Shown here piece by piece: positions 8,596 to 19,499 of a DNA stretch of 64,000 nucleotides; position 1 is the first letter of the stretch, and every line of letters begins with the position of its first letter. The DNA is from Micromonospora sp. FIMYZ51 (GTDB lineage: Bacteria > Actinomycetota > Actinomycetes > Mycobacteriales > Micromonosporaceae). The notes below the pieces were generated by a model. The model saw only the letters and a list, made by a program, of their open reading frames with translations, made no database searches and was not told the origin of the DNA. Position numbers and translations under genes: made by a program. The stretch covers positions 5,022,001-5,086,000 of the forward strand of contig NZ_CP134706.1 in the NCBI RefSeq assembly GCF_038246755.1, read 5' to 3'.

Positions 8596-9255
8596 ATGCG
8601 TACCACCATGCTGCGTAAGACCGCCCTGACCATCGCCGCTGCCGCCGCCACCGCCGGAGGCATCGCCGCACCCGCCATCGCCGCCCAGGCCACCCCCGCC
8701 GCCGTGCCGGCCGCCGCCGTGCAGGCCGACCGCAAGCCCAACGGCGAGCGCCAACTCGACGTGCGCTACCAGGCCCAGGACACCTTCTACTACTGCGGCC
8801 CCGCCGCCGCCCGCAACGCCCTCAGCGTCCAGGGCAAGAACATCGACCAGCACGACATGGCCAAGCGCATGGGCACCACCGAAGCCGGCACCAACTCCAT
8901 CAACGACATCACCCCCATCCTGAACAAGGAAACCGGCAAGAACGTCTACAAGTCCGTCGAGATCCGCGACCCCAAGGCTGACCACAAGCAGACCGACAAG
9001 CTGCGCGAAGACATCGTCCGCACCATCGACGACGGCCGCGCCGTGGTCGCCAACATCGCCGGCACCACCACCGACACCAACGGCACCACCCACAGCTTCG
9101 AAGGCGGCCACTACGTCAGCGTCACCGGCTACCGCGACGGCGGCGACCAGGTCAAGATCGCCGACTCCGCCGACCCCAACCAGGCCGAATACTGGATCAC
9201 CACCGACAACCTCGCCGACTGGATCGCCACCCGCGGCTACAGCGCCACCAGCTGA
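8596..9255 (+). CDS. Secreted C39-like (papain-fold) peptidase-domain protein
   Basis: 219 aa. The signal peptide (MRTTMLRKTALTIAAAAATAG ... AIAA, cleavage near residue 30) is followed by a short linker and a C39_2-type domain: Cys67 (FYYCGPAAARN), His172 (EGGHYVSVTGYR) and Asp190 (VKIADSADP) form the expected Cys-His-Asp set. Members are extracellular cysteine proteases or inactive relatives; the substrate is unknown. Codon use is strikingly uniform (nearly all NNC plus GAA/AAG), unlike neighbouring genes, suggesting very high expression or recent acquisition. The ribosome-binding site (GGAAGGCGGAA) sits rather far from the ATG. A strong terminator follows immediately. Confidence 0.85.
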   Translation: MRTTMLRKTALTIAAAAATAGGIAAPAIAAQATPAAVPAAAVQADRKPNGERQLDVRYQAQDTFYYCGPAAARNALSVQGKNIDQHDMAKRMGTTEAGTNSINDITPILNKETGKNVYKSVEIRDPKADHKQTDKLREDIVRTIDDGRAVVANIAGTTTDTNGTTHSFEGGHYVSVTGYRDGGDQVKIADSADPNQAEYWITTDNLADWIATRGYSATS

Positions 9256-9272
9256 CACCCCGAACACCCGCA

Positions 9273-9300
9273 GGGCCGACCCCCACCCAGGGGTCGGCCC
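9273..9300 (+). terminator. Terminator of the C39-like gene
   Basis: Perfect 11-bp stem GGGCCGACCCC (9273-9283) and GGGGTCGGCCC (9290-9300) with a 6-nt loop, 17 nt after the stop codon. No U-tract follows, as is common in high-GC actinomycetes. Confidence 0.8.
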
Positions 9301-9305
9301 TTCAC

Positions 9306-9370
9306 CCACCCCCACCCCCACCCCCACCCCCACCCCCACCCCCAACCCCTCCCCACCCCCGCCCCCACCC
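9306..9370. repeat. CCCCCA microsatellite, G-quadruplex-capable on the minus strand
   Basis: At least six consecutive copies of the 6-bp unit CACCCC/CCCCCA (about 9306-9345) followed by irregular C-tracts to 9370. The complementary strand carries more than four runs of four to five guanines separated by one T, a classical G4 pattern. Another G-rich tract lies on the opposite strand at 9439-9462, beyond the palindrome. Confidence 0.8.
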
Positions 9371-9434
9371 CGTTGATCATGAGGTTGGCGGCAGTCGTTG
9401 ATCTTCAAACTGCCGCTAACCTCATGATCAACGG
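9370..9434. repeat. Long intergenic palindrome with 26-bp arms
   Basis: Left arm 9370-9395 and right arm 9409-9434 are inverted copies with one mismatch (G versus T), separated by a 13-nt loop that again contains CGTTGATC. The arms begin CCGTTGATCATGAGG. I recognise this GTTGATCATGAGG-type hairpin as a dispersed intergenic repeat of Micromonosporaceae, from memory only. It sits between the C39-like terminator and the aconitase promoter. Confidence 0.85.
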
Positions 9435-9490
9435 ATAGGGCGGGGGGTGGGGGTGGGGTGGGTTGCTCGGCGGTTGGGTTGACCTGATAG

Positions 9491-9517
9491 CAAGACGGAC
9501 GTACGGTTTTGTTGACA
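9491..9517 (+). promoter_or_regulatory. Aconitase promoter region with candidate AcnR operator
   Basis: CAAGACGGACGTACGGTTT (9491-9509) matches 17 of 19 positions of the site upstream of the acnR-like gene (9491-9509 versus 23740-23758). It is an imperfect palindrome centred on ACGT and runs directly into a perfect -35-like TTGACA (9512-9517). Binding there would block polymerase. A convincing -10 was not found. Confidence 0.6.
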
Positions 9518-9618
9518 GCGAGAATCGGCGGTAAGTGTTGCCTAAGCTCGGCGGCGCTCCGGCCGGTGCGACAGACTGCTCAGGACTACTCACGGTCGCT
9601 GGTGTGAAGGAGTACGAC

Positions 9619-12459
<2,841 letters not shown>

Positions 12460-12472
12460 CGTACCCGAACTG

Positions 12473-12510
12473 AAGGGCTCCTTCCCGCGCCAGTGCGGGA
12501 AGGAGCCCTT
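12473..12510 (+). terminator. Terminator of aconitase
   Basis: Perfect 16-bp stem AAGGGCTCCTTCCCGC (12473-12488) and its complement (12495-12510), 6-nt loop, beginning 13 nt after the acn stop. Confidence 0.9.
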
Positions 12511-12631
12511 TGTCGTCTGCGGGCCGCTACGGCCGACGTGGCGGGCGGATCGTCGCCGACCGCCGATCCGGTCGGCGTCGGCGGCCCGGCGGCCCGGCGG
12601 GTCGGCCCGGCGGCTCGGCGGCCCGGCGGGT

Positions 12632-12744
12632 CGGCGGCCCGGCGTCAGTCGGGTCGGCGGCCCGGCGTCGGTCGGCCGGCGGCCCGGCGTCAGTCGGGTC
12701 GGCGGCCCGGCGTCGGTCGGCCGGCGGCCCGGCGTCAGTCGGCC
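12632..12744. repeat. Tandem array of five 22/23-bp units that duplicates the GTPase 3' end
   Basis: Units start at 12632, 12655, 12677, 12700 and 12722, each beginning CGGCGGCCCGGCGTC and alternating CAGTCGGGT and GGTCGGC ends to give a 45-bp higher-order period. The last unit contains the stop codon and final codons (RRAD) of the conservon GTPase gene, so the array looks like repeated copies of that gene end. The preceding 12540-12631 is a degenerate GGCGGCCC-rich run. Confidence 0.8.
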
Positions 12745-13331
12745 CGGCGGCGGGCGTCCCGGATCTTCATGGCGTGCTCCACCAGGGTGATCAGCACCTC
12801 CTTGGCCGACTCCCGGTTCCGGGCGTCGCAGAGCAGCACCGGCACCTCGGGATCGAGATTCAGCGCGGCCTGCACCTCGTCGAGCCGGTACGTGCGGGCG
12901 CCTTCGAAGCAGTTGACCGCGACCAGGAACGGTGTGCCCCGTCCCTCGAAGTAGTCGATGGAGGGGAAACAGTCGGCCAGCCGGCGGGTGTCCGCCAGCA
13001 CCACGGCACCGATCGCGCCGAGCGCCAGCTCGTCCCAGACGAACCAGAACCGGTCCTGCCCGGGGGTACCGAACAGGTACAGCACCAGATCGTCACTTAT
13101 GGTGATCCGACCGAAGTCCATCGCCACGGTGGTGGTCTGCTTCGCCTCGACGCCGGAGAGGTCGTCGATGCCGACGCCCGATTCGGTGAGCACCTCCTCG
13201 GTGCGCAACGGACGGGTCTCGCTCACCGCACCGACCATTGTGGTCTTGCCCACCCCGAAGCCGCCCGCGACCAGAATCTTGATCGCCGTGGGCAGTGCGA
13301 CGGCCGGCCGCTCAGAGTGCCCGTAGTCCAT
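12735..13331 (-). CDS. Conservon small GTPase (CvnD/MglA-like ATP/GTP-binding protein)
   Basis: 198 aa from ATG 13331 (MDYGHSERP). It is the Ras-like switch of a conservon. G1 is GGFGVGKTTM (near residue 25), G3 is the variant GTPGQ (LFGTPGQDRFWF), and G4 is degenerate (VNCFEGA instead of NKxD), which is usual in this family. Conservon complexes couple a membrane histidine-kinase-like sensor to this GTPase through Roadblock and DUF742 partners. The start lies inside the end of the DUF742 gene (20-nt overlap), so translation is coupled. The stop lies within a tandem repeat array. Longer in-frame readings to 13421 have no family support. Confidence 0.93.
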   Translation of the reverse strand: MDYGHSERPAVALPTAIKILVAGGFGVGKTTMVGAVSETRPLRTEEVLTESGVGIDDLSGVEAKQTTTVAMDFGRITISDDLVLYLFGTPGQDRFWFVWDELALGAIGAVVLADTRRLADCFPSIDYFEGRGTPFLVAVNCFEGARTYRLDEVQAALNLDPEVPVLLCDARNRESAKEVLITLVEHAMKIRDARRRAD

Positions 13332-13698
13332 TGATAACCGCCTCGAAGATGCTGTGGTCGGGAACGCCGACGGTGCTCTGCGGCTCCCGGATCCGTACCA
13401 GGTTGCGTGCCACCAGGTCACCGAGCAGGACCCGCACGGTGCCTACCGGCAGGTCCAGATGTGCCGCGATCTCGGCGACGGACTGCATCCGCTGGCACAG
13501 TCCGACGATCGCCAGATGCTCCGGGCCGAGACCGATCTCCGGAGACACGTCCTTACGGGTCGCCGTCACCAGGGAGATCAGGTCGAACGTGCCGGTGACC
13601 GGGCGGGCCCGGCCGCCGGTCACCGCGTACGGACGGACCACCGGACCAGCATGGTCGTCAACCCACTGATGTTCGGCAGATTCTCCCTGCACCGTCAT
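13312..13698 (-). CDS. Conservon DUF742 protein (CvnC-like)
   Basis: 128 aa from ATG 13698, with GGGGAGAAG upstream, inside the end of the Roadblock gene. The opening (WVDDHAGPVVRPYAVTGGRA) and the winged-helix core (LGPEHLAIVGLCQRMQSVAE, LDLPVGTVRVLLGDLV) are diagnostic of DUF742. In Streptomyces conservons this protein bridges the Roadblock protein and the GTPase. Much longer upstream readings exist in frame but have no start signal. Confidence 0.92.
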   Translation of the reverse strand: MTVQGESAEHQWVDDHAGPVVRPYAVTGGRARPVTGTFDLISLVTATRKDVSPEIGLGPEHLAIVGLCQRMQSVAEIAAHLDLPVGTVRVLLGDLVARNLVRIREPQSTVGVPDHSIFEAVINGLRAL

Positions 13699-13703
13699 AC
13701 GTA

Positions 13704-14126
13704 CTACTTCTCCCCGTTTGTTTGCTCGGCTGACCGAGACGGCGAGGCAACGTACTTGCCGACCCGGGTCACCAGCATGGCCATTTCGTAAGCGATCAGC
13801 CCCACGTCGGCGTCCTCGCTCGCCAGCACCGCGAGACAGGCGTTGCGACCGGCGGCTGTGACGAACAAGAAGGACGACTGCATCTCGATGATTGTCTGCT
13901 GCACCTGCCCGCCACCGAACCGCTTGCCCGCGCCCCGGGCCAGGCTCTGGATGCCGGCCGCCATCGCCGCCAGGTGCTCGCCGTCGTCGCGGCTGAGCCC
14001 CTGCGAGGAGGCCATCAGCAGGCCGTCGGCGGACAGCGCGACCGCGTGCTCGGCCTGCTTGACCCGGCCGACCAGATCGTCCAGCAACCACGTCAGGTCG
14101 GCACTCGAAGCCGTCTTCTGCGCCAC
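13704..14126 (-). CDS. Conservon Roadblock/LC7 protein (CvnB-like)
   Basis: 140 aa. One Roadblock/LC7 domain: LTWLLDDLVGRV, then the characteristic HAVALSADGLLMASS and HLAAMAAGIQSLARGAG, then GRNACLAVLASEDADVGLIAYEMAMLV. In characterised conservons it acts as the MglB-like partner or GTPase-activating protein. Five nucleotides separate its stop from the DUF742 start, and 83 nt separate it from the kinase stop. Confidence 0.93.
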   Translation of the reverse strand: MAQKTASSADLTWLLDDLVGRVKQAEHAVALSADGLLMASSQGLSRDDGEHLAAMAAGIQSLARGAGKRFGGGQVQQTIIEMQSSFLFVTAAGRNACLAVLASEDADVGLIAYEMAMLVTRVGKYVASPSRSAEQTNGEK

Positions 14127-14209
14127 TTCGTCGTCCTCTTCTCCCCCGGCTCATCGCCGTGCTCATCTGGGCCTGACCAGCGGTCATGCGGATCGCCGCA
14201 CAGGACCGG

Positions 14210-16855
14210 TCAGGTCGCCTGTTGGCCAGCGCCGTCGGACTCGCCCTCGTCAGCCGACCCACCGCCACCGTCGAGCAACCGGGCGGCGTCGGAGCGTCCG
14301 CGCCGGGTGCCCGTCTGGTACGAACTCATCATGCGCCGCACCTGCTCGGGTTCGCGGATCACGTCCTCGCTCTCCTCCGGGCTGTCCGGCTCGGCGCGCA
14401 GCGCCGGTGCCAGGCTGGCCTGGCGGATCCGGACCGGTAGGCCCGACTCGGTGCGGTCCGACTCCGCCGCCGCACCGGCGGCACCGCCCGGCTCGGTCGC
14501 CGCCTCGGTACCCGGCAGCGGAACACCACTCGCCGTACTGTTCGCCGGTGGCGTACCGGTCGCGGTCGCCCCGGGGTTCGGCAGCGCAGCGCCCGGCGCA
14601 GGCACCGCGTCGGCCGGCTCGCCGGTCGCGCCCGGTCGGTGCGGCGGGCGCGGTACGCCCTCGCCGCGCGGCGTCGAGGTGACCGGCAGCGCGATCGGGA
14701 TGGTCGGTCCGTCCAGAGCGGAGTGACCGGGTCGACGCCGGGACCGGGTCGGCAGCCCAGCGCCGGAGTCGTCGGCGAGGTGAACCTCGGTCGGTGCGTC
14801 GGTACCGCGCTCGGCCCCGGCTCCCGTGCCGGAGTCGGCCTCGGCTGGGCGGGGTGCGGGCGGACCCGCCGGTGCGGCGAGGGCGACCGGGGCACCCGAT
14901 CGTTCGACGCGACCGGCCGGGGCCGGGCCGCTTGCCACGTTCTCGGTCCGGGCACCGGCCGGAGCACCCGGCTCGGCACCCTCCGTGATGATCAGGTCAC
15001 TCGGGATCAGAACGACGGCGGTGGTGCCGCCGTACGCGGACTCCTTGAGCCGTACCCGCACCCCGTGCCGGTCGGTAAGCCGGCTCACCACGTACAGGCC
15101 CAACCGGGACGCGTCGGCGAGGTTCAGCTCGCTGCGGTCCACGATGCGGTGGTTGGCCGCGGCGAGATCGTCCTCGGTCATCCCCAGGCCGCGGTCCTCG
15201 ATCTCGATGGCGAAACCGTTGGCGACCAGTTGCCCGCGCACCTCCACCGTGGTGTGCGGCGGGGAGAAGGACAGCCCGTTCTCGATCAGCTCGGCGAGCA
15301 GGTGGATCACGTCGCCGACCGCTCGCCCGGCCAGCGACACGCCGCTGATCGGGAGCACCTGGACGCGGGTGTAGTCCTCGACCTCGCCGACCGCGCCACG
15401 GATCACGTCCACCATCGGCACGCTGCGCCGCCAGGCCCGGCCCGGGGTCGAGCCGGAGAGCACGATCAGGTTCTCGGCGTTGCGCCGCATCCGGGTGGCC
15501 AGGTGGTCGACGCGGAACAGATCCTCCAGCTCCTCCGCGTCGTGTTCCCGCCGCTCCATCGCGTCCAGCAGGGTCAGTTGGCGATGCACCAGGGCCTGGG
15601 TACGCCGGGCCAGGCTGAGGAACACGTCCCGGACGGCGCGACGCAGCTCGGCCTGCTCCACCGCGGTCCGTACGGCGGTTTCCTGCACGACGTTGAAGGC
15701 CTTACCCACCTGGCCGATCTCGTCGTCACCGAACTGGAGCGGCGGCGCTTCCTTGGCGACGTCCACCTGTTCGCCGCGCCCGAGCCGGTCCACCACGTCC
15801 GGCAGTCGCTCGTTGGCGAGTTGGAAGGCGGCGTCACGCAGCCGCTGCAACTGCTGGACCAGGGCCCGCGCGGTGGTGATCGAGACGACCACCGAGGCGA
15901 TGACCGCGAGCAGGCCGAGACCGGCGGCGAGCACCAGTCGGACGATGACCCCGATCGCGACCGGGGTGGCGCTCTTGACGATCTCGTCGCCACCGGCCAG
16001 CACCACATCGCCGATCTCGATAAGCGCCGGACCCGTGGCCTCGGCCCAGTCCTGGCTGGTGAAGGGCGGCCGGGAGGAGTCCGACTCCACCATGATCTCG
16101 TTTTCCAGCGCGGCCAGGCGCTGGAAGTTCGGACCCGCGATCATCTGTGCGTAGCGCTGCTGGTCGGCATCGGGCAGCCGGACGACCGCCTGCTCGGCGA
16201 CGAACTGACGAGCGCCCACGACCCGGGTGAACTCCGCCCGCTCGGCGGCGGTGATCCGGCCGGCGGCCAGCACACCGGCGAGCATGGCGTCGCCCTGGGA
16301 CAGCAGCTCCCGGGCCCGGTTGAGCCGGATCAGCTGGGCGGTGTTCTCGGCGACCTCGTCGTCGTCGAGGTTGCCGAGCTCGTCGTAGACCTGGTAGATC
16401 GCCTCGATGAGTTCGGTGAACGCCACCCCGGCCTCGCTGCGGCCGATGTTGCGTTCGTCCACTGCGGTCCGCGTTTCCGCCAGCTCGTCCAGCCCGCGCT
16501 GGAGCAGCGTGATGCTCTCGTGTAGATCCTTGCTGCCGAGCAGGCTCACCTGCCAGTTGTCGACCGACTCGGCGAACTCCGCGGCCAGCTGGTCGGTACG
16601 CTGACGCAGCTGCGCCAGCTCGCCACGCAGGGCCTCGTCCGGTCGACCAAGGTAGACAAGCGAGCTGCGCCGTTCCAACTGGAGCTGAAGCAGCAGTGGC
16701 TCGGTGGGGTCGAACACCCGCACGTCGAGCGCCTGCACGCCGATCAGGTTGACTCCCTCTCGGACGGTGACCCATGCGGTGAAGCTCCAGAGCGCCACCA
16801 GCGATGCCAGCAGAGCCACGACCTTGGTACGCAGATTCGAACTGCGGGAACCCAT
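14210..16855 (-). CDS. Conservon sensor histidine-kinase-like protein (CvnA; NIT-HAMP-HATPase)
   Basis: 881 aa. A first membrane segment (about residues 10-32) is followed by a large extracellular helical NIT-type sensor (about 33-300), a second membrane segment (VIVRLVLAAGLGLLAVIASVVVSI, about 305-330) and HAMP. A dimerisation region with an H-box-like FRVDHLATRMRRNAENL comes next, then a HATPase domain with N-box LLAELIENGLSFS and G-box IEDRGLGM. The last 250 residues are a low-complexity Pro/Ala/Gly/Glu tail. No response regulator follows; output is expected through the Roadblock/DUF742/GTPase partners. It begins 95 nt after the class II cyclase stop, so it may be cotranscribed with the terpene genes. 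Confidence 0.92.
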   Translation of the reverse strand: MGSRSSNLRTKVVALLASLVALWSFTAWVTVREGVNLIGVQALDVRVFDPTEPLLLQLQLERRSSLVYLGRPDEALRGELAQLRQRTDQLAAEFAESVDNWQVSLLGSKDLHESITLLQRGLDELAETRTAVDERNIGRSEAGVAFTELIEAIYQVYDELGNLDDDEVAENTAQLIRLNRARELLSQGDAMLAGVLAAGRITAAERAEFTRVVGARQFVAEQAVVRLPDADQQRYAQMIAGPNFQRLAALENEIMVESDSSRPPFTSQDWAEATGPALIEIGDVVLAGGDEIVKSATPVAIGVIVRLVLAAGLGLLAVIASVVVSITTARALVQQLQRLRDAAFQLANERLPDVVDRLGRGEQVDVAKEAPPLQFGDDEIGQVGKAFNVVQETAVRTAVEQAELRRAVRDVFLSLARRTQALVHRQLTLLDAMERREHDAEELEDLFRVDHLATRMRRNAENLIVLSGSTPGRAWRRSVPMVDVIRGAVGEVEDYTRVQVLPISGVSLAGRAVGDVIHLLAELIENGLSFSPPHTTVEVRGQLVANGFAIEIEDRGLGMTEDDLAAANHRIVDRSELNLADASRLGLYVVSRLTDRHGVRVRLKESAYGGTTAVVLIPSDLIITEGAEPGAPAGARTENVASGPAPAGRVERSGAPVALAAPAGPPAPRPAEADSGTGAGAERGTDAPTEVHLADDSGAGLPTRSRRRPGHSALDGPTIPIALPVTSTPRGEGVPRPPHRPGATGEPADAVPAPGAALPNPGATATGTPPANSTASGVPLPGTEAATEPGGAAGAAAESDRTESGLPVRIRQASLAPALRAEPDSPEESEDVIREPEQVRRMMSSYQTGTRRGRSDAARLLDGGGGSADEGESDGAGQQAT

Positions 16856-16950
16856 TACACCGTCCCTGGCCCTGAACGAGTTGATCTGTCAGTCAGCGGT
16901 GCGTTACGCGCACCGACCCCGGCGCACGCTAACAGCGTCACCGCAGCAAC

Positions 16951-18564
16951 TCAAGCGGTCGTGATCATGCCCTGGTCGGCCCCCTGTTGGCGTGGGATCG
17001 GTCCGCTGCCGTGGGTCGAATCGGTGATCGCGAGCGCCAGATACCGCGCCGCGAGCACCGCCGCCCGGACGATCAGCAACGGTGCGTAGAGATCCTTGTC
17101 GTGCCACAGTGGAGGGTGTTCGGCCGGCTCGGTGTGCAGCGGCTCCAGCGCCCGAGCGACCGCCGCCCGCACCTGCGGCCGGAGCGGACGACCCGGGCCG
17201 AGCAGCACCTGCACGGCGTACGCCGTCTCCTCCACGGTGGTCGACCAGCGACCCCAACCGCCGTCGTCGCGTTGGGTGGCCAGCACCCAGTCCGTCGCGC
17301 GGTCGACGGCCGGGTCGGCCACGTCGGCCGGCGCGTGACCGGCAAGCGCCAGCGCTGCGCAACAGGTGGCGTAGTACGGCGAGGCGTGCCACCGGTCCGT
17401 CCACCGCCCGTCGGACTGTTGGCTGTCGCGCAGCCAACCGGCGAGCCCGGTCACCCGGGTGCCGTACCGCTCGGCACCGTCCCGGGTGTGCCGAACGTGC
17501 CAGCCCAGCGCCTCGAGCACGTGCGCGTTCGTGGTGACCGACTGGCCGTCCTCCCCCTGCCAGGTGCAGAAGTGGCTGCCGAGGTCGTAGTGGAGCAGGC
17601 TGACCGGATCCACCGGGCGGCCCAGCCCGGCGAGCGCGTACAGGGTGGCCGAGGTGGTGTCGGCGTCGGTCGGCAGCCCAGGGCCGGTCGCCGCACCGGT
17701 CGGCCCGAGCGCGGCGGTCAACTGCGCCACCAGACCCGGCGGCGGAGTGATCGGCAGCCCAACCCGGACCAGCGTGGCGACGGCCCAGGACCGCTCGAAG
17801 GTCGTGATCGGGGTGCAGCACGGCACGGGACCTCCGTGCCGGGCCACCACGGCGTCGAGATACGCCCGCGCCGCAGGGTCCGCGGTCCGCCGGTGACCGA
17901 GCCAGGCCGCGGTGGCGGCCGGGGAGGCACCCACCGCACCGTCGATCGGGGCGACGTCGGCGCGGCGGGCGGCGGCCGGCCCGAGCACCTCGTAGGCGTG
18001 CCAGAGCTTGCTGGGCATCGGGCGGTCCGTGGCGAGCAGGGCGTTCACCGTGTCGATCCGCCACCGGTCCACCGTCGGCAGCGCCGGACCGTATCCGCCG
18101 TCCAGTTGCCGCAGATGTGCGCCGATCCGGTCGGCCAGCGCCGGCACGATCAGGTCGGCGGCCGGGGTGTCCGGCATGGCCGTACCGGCGGCGAGCCGCT
18201 GGGCCAGCGCGGCCAGGCCGCGAACGGCGGCGGCCGGCAACTCGGGACCGCTGGTTGCCGCCGGACCGGTCGGACCGCCCCGGACCAGTTCGGCGAGCAG
18301 GGCCTCCACCGCGCTCGCCGTCGGCACCAACGCGTACCCGCCGGGCGGGCCCCAGCTGCCGTCGGAGCCCTGCCGCGCGAGCAGGTACGCCAGCCGCTTG
18401 CCGTGTCCGCCGAGCCACGGGGCGTCGGAGACGAGTCGCCCGGTCTCGTAGACCGAGTTGCTCACCTGTCCGGCCGGTTCCCGGTCCAGGAACGCGAGCA
18501 GTTCGTCCGCGCCGGCCGGTGCCGATCCCTCCCCCGTCTGCCTGCTGACCGCCGCGGCGGTCAC
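16951..18564 (-). CDS. Class II terpene cyclase (labdane-type diphosphate synthase-like) with DxDT motif
   Basis: 537 aa, GTG start overlapping the class I cyclase stop by GTGA. A beta-gamma double alpha-barrel prenyltransferase/squalene-cyclase-like protein: QW-like repeats (QGSDGSWGPPGG, QQSDGRWTDRWHASPYY, QRDDGGWGRWSTTVEETAYAV) surround the acid motif. That motif reads D300-A-D302-T303-T-S rather than the usual DXDD; the central catalytic Asp302 is kept. Class II enzymes protonate and cyclise GGPP or FPP without losing diphosphate, giving a labdadienyl- or drimenyl-type diphosphate for the class I partner encoded just upstream. DxDT variants are reported for some bacterial class II cyclases; the product here cannot be deduced. 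Confidence 0.88.
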   Translation of the reverse strand: MTAAAVSRQTGEGSAPAGADELLAFLDREPAGQVSNSVYETGRLVSDAPWLGGHGKRLAYLLARQGSDGSWGPPGGYALVPTASAVEALLAELVRGGPTGPAATSGPELPAAAVRGLAALAQRLAAGTAMPDTPAADLIVPALADRIGAHLRQLDGGYGPALPTVDRWRIDTVNALLATDRPMPSKLWHAYEVLGPAAARRADVAPIDGAVGASPAATAAWLGHRRTADPAARAYLDAVVARHGGPVPCCTPITTFERSWAVATLVRVGLPITPPPGLVAQLTAALGPTGAATGPGLPTDADTTSATLYALAGLGRPVDPVSLLHYDLGSHFCTWQGEDGQSVTTNAHVLEALGWHVRHTRDGAERYGTRVTGLAGWLRDSQQSDGRWTDRWHASPYYATCCAALALAGHAPADVADPAVDRATDWVLATQRDDGGWGRWSTTVEETAYAVQVLLGPGRPLRPQVRAAVARALEPLHTEPAEHPPLWHDKDLYAPLLIVRAAVLAARYLALAITDSTHGSGPIPRQQGADQGMITTA

Positions 18565-19499
18565 GACACGCCCCAGAAATCGGTGGACCGGTAGAAACCA
18601 CTGCTGAACCCGATCTGTCGGGCCAGGTAGTCCGCCTGCACCGGACAGCTGTCCCGCAGCGGCTCAAGCATCGTGCCGGCCTCGGTGACCAGCTCGGCGA
18701 TCCGCTGCTCGACCTCGGCCCGGGACACCAGCATCAGCGCGTTGAGGTCTCCCCAGCGCCTGTCGCGTTCGTACGTGCCGAGGTCGTTGACGAGTCGAAG
18801 GATCCGTTGCACCTGATCACTCGCGGCCAGCAGCGCGTCCAGCTGCGCCAGTGTCGCGGGGTCGTCGGTGTGGATCCAGTGCACGACGTTCACCACGGTG
18901 CAGGCCAGGTTTGCGGCGTTGTCCAGGTACTGCGCGAAGTCGGGTAACGTGCCGGCGTTCTGTTTCCAGTCCCATTCCCGGGCCATCGCGGCGAGTACCT
19001 TGCGGATCTCTTCCCGCAACCGGTCCCGGTACGCGGCGAAGGCCGGCACGGTCGCGAGTTCGTCACGCAACTCGGCGAGGAAGATACCGAGGGCGTCGTC
19101 GCTCTCCGGCGGCGCGCCGTCGGCCACGGCGAGGCAGCGTGTGGTCAGGCGGTCGATCTCGTCGCGCGATCGCGCCTCGTGGTCGATCAGCCAGTCGACG
19201 GCGAACCCCCAGAGCACCGCGCGGTTGGTGATCCGTAGCTGAGCCGGATCACACCAGGGGGCACCGAAGGCGATGGCCATCGCCACGTTGCCGAAGAGCG
19301 CCGCGTCGAACGGCTTGTCGGGGAACAGGTCCGGATGGGACGCGGCGACTTTTGCCAGGTCACGCTGCCCCTGGGCGACCAGGGCGCAGATCCGCCCCTG
19401 CTCGGCGGCCACCATCATCTGATCGACCGTGGGCTGGCCCTTCGGGGGCGCCGCGCCGGCTACGTCGCCGGTGGCTGGCGTCTCGGTGCGGGCGGTCAC
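18561..19499 (-). CDS. Class I terpene cyclase with unusual first Asp motif
   Basis: 312 aa, GTG start overlapping the P450 stop by GTGA. An all-alpha class I terpene synthase fold. The NSE/DTE metal motif is clear at 238-246 (NDLGTYERD, following the pattern NDxxTxxxD). The first metal motif is atypical: in place of DDxxD the helix reads D102-W-L-I-D106 (GFAVDWLIDHEA). The enzyme should ionise the bicyclic diphosphate made by the class II cyclase to a tricyclic or linear diterpene. The gene order P450, class I, class II resembles diterpenoid operons reported from Salinispora (recalled, not searched). Confidence 0.88.
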   Translation of the reverse strand: MTARTETPATGDVAGAAPPKGQPTVDQMMVAAEQGRICALVAQGQRDLAKVAASHPDLFPDKPFDAALFGNVAMAIAFGAPWCDPAQLRITNRAVLWGFAVDWLIDHEARSRDEIDRLTTRCLAVADGAPPESDDALGIFLAELRDELATVPAFAAYRDRLREEIRKVLAAMAREWDWKQNAGTLPDFAQYLDNAANLACTVVNVVHWIHTDDPATLAQLDALLAASDQVQRILRLVNDLGTYERDRRWGDLNALMLVSRAEVEQRIAELVTEAGTMLEPLRDSCPVQADYLARQIGFSSGFYRSTDFWGVS

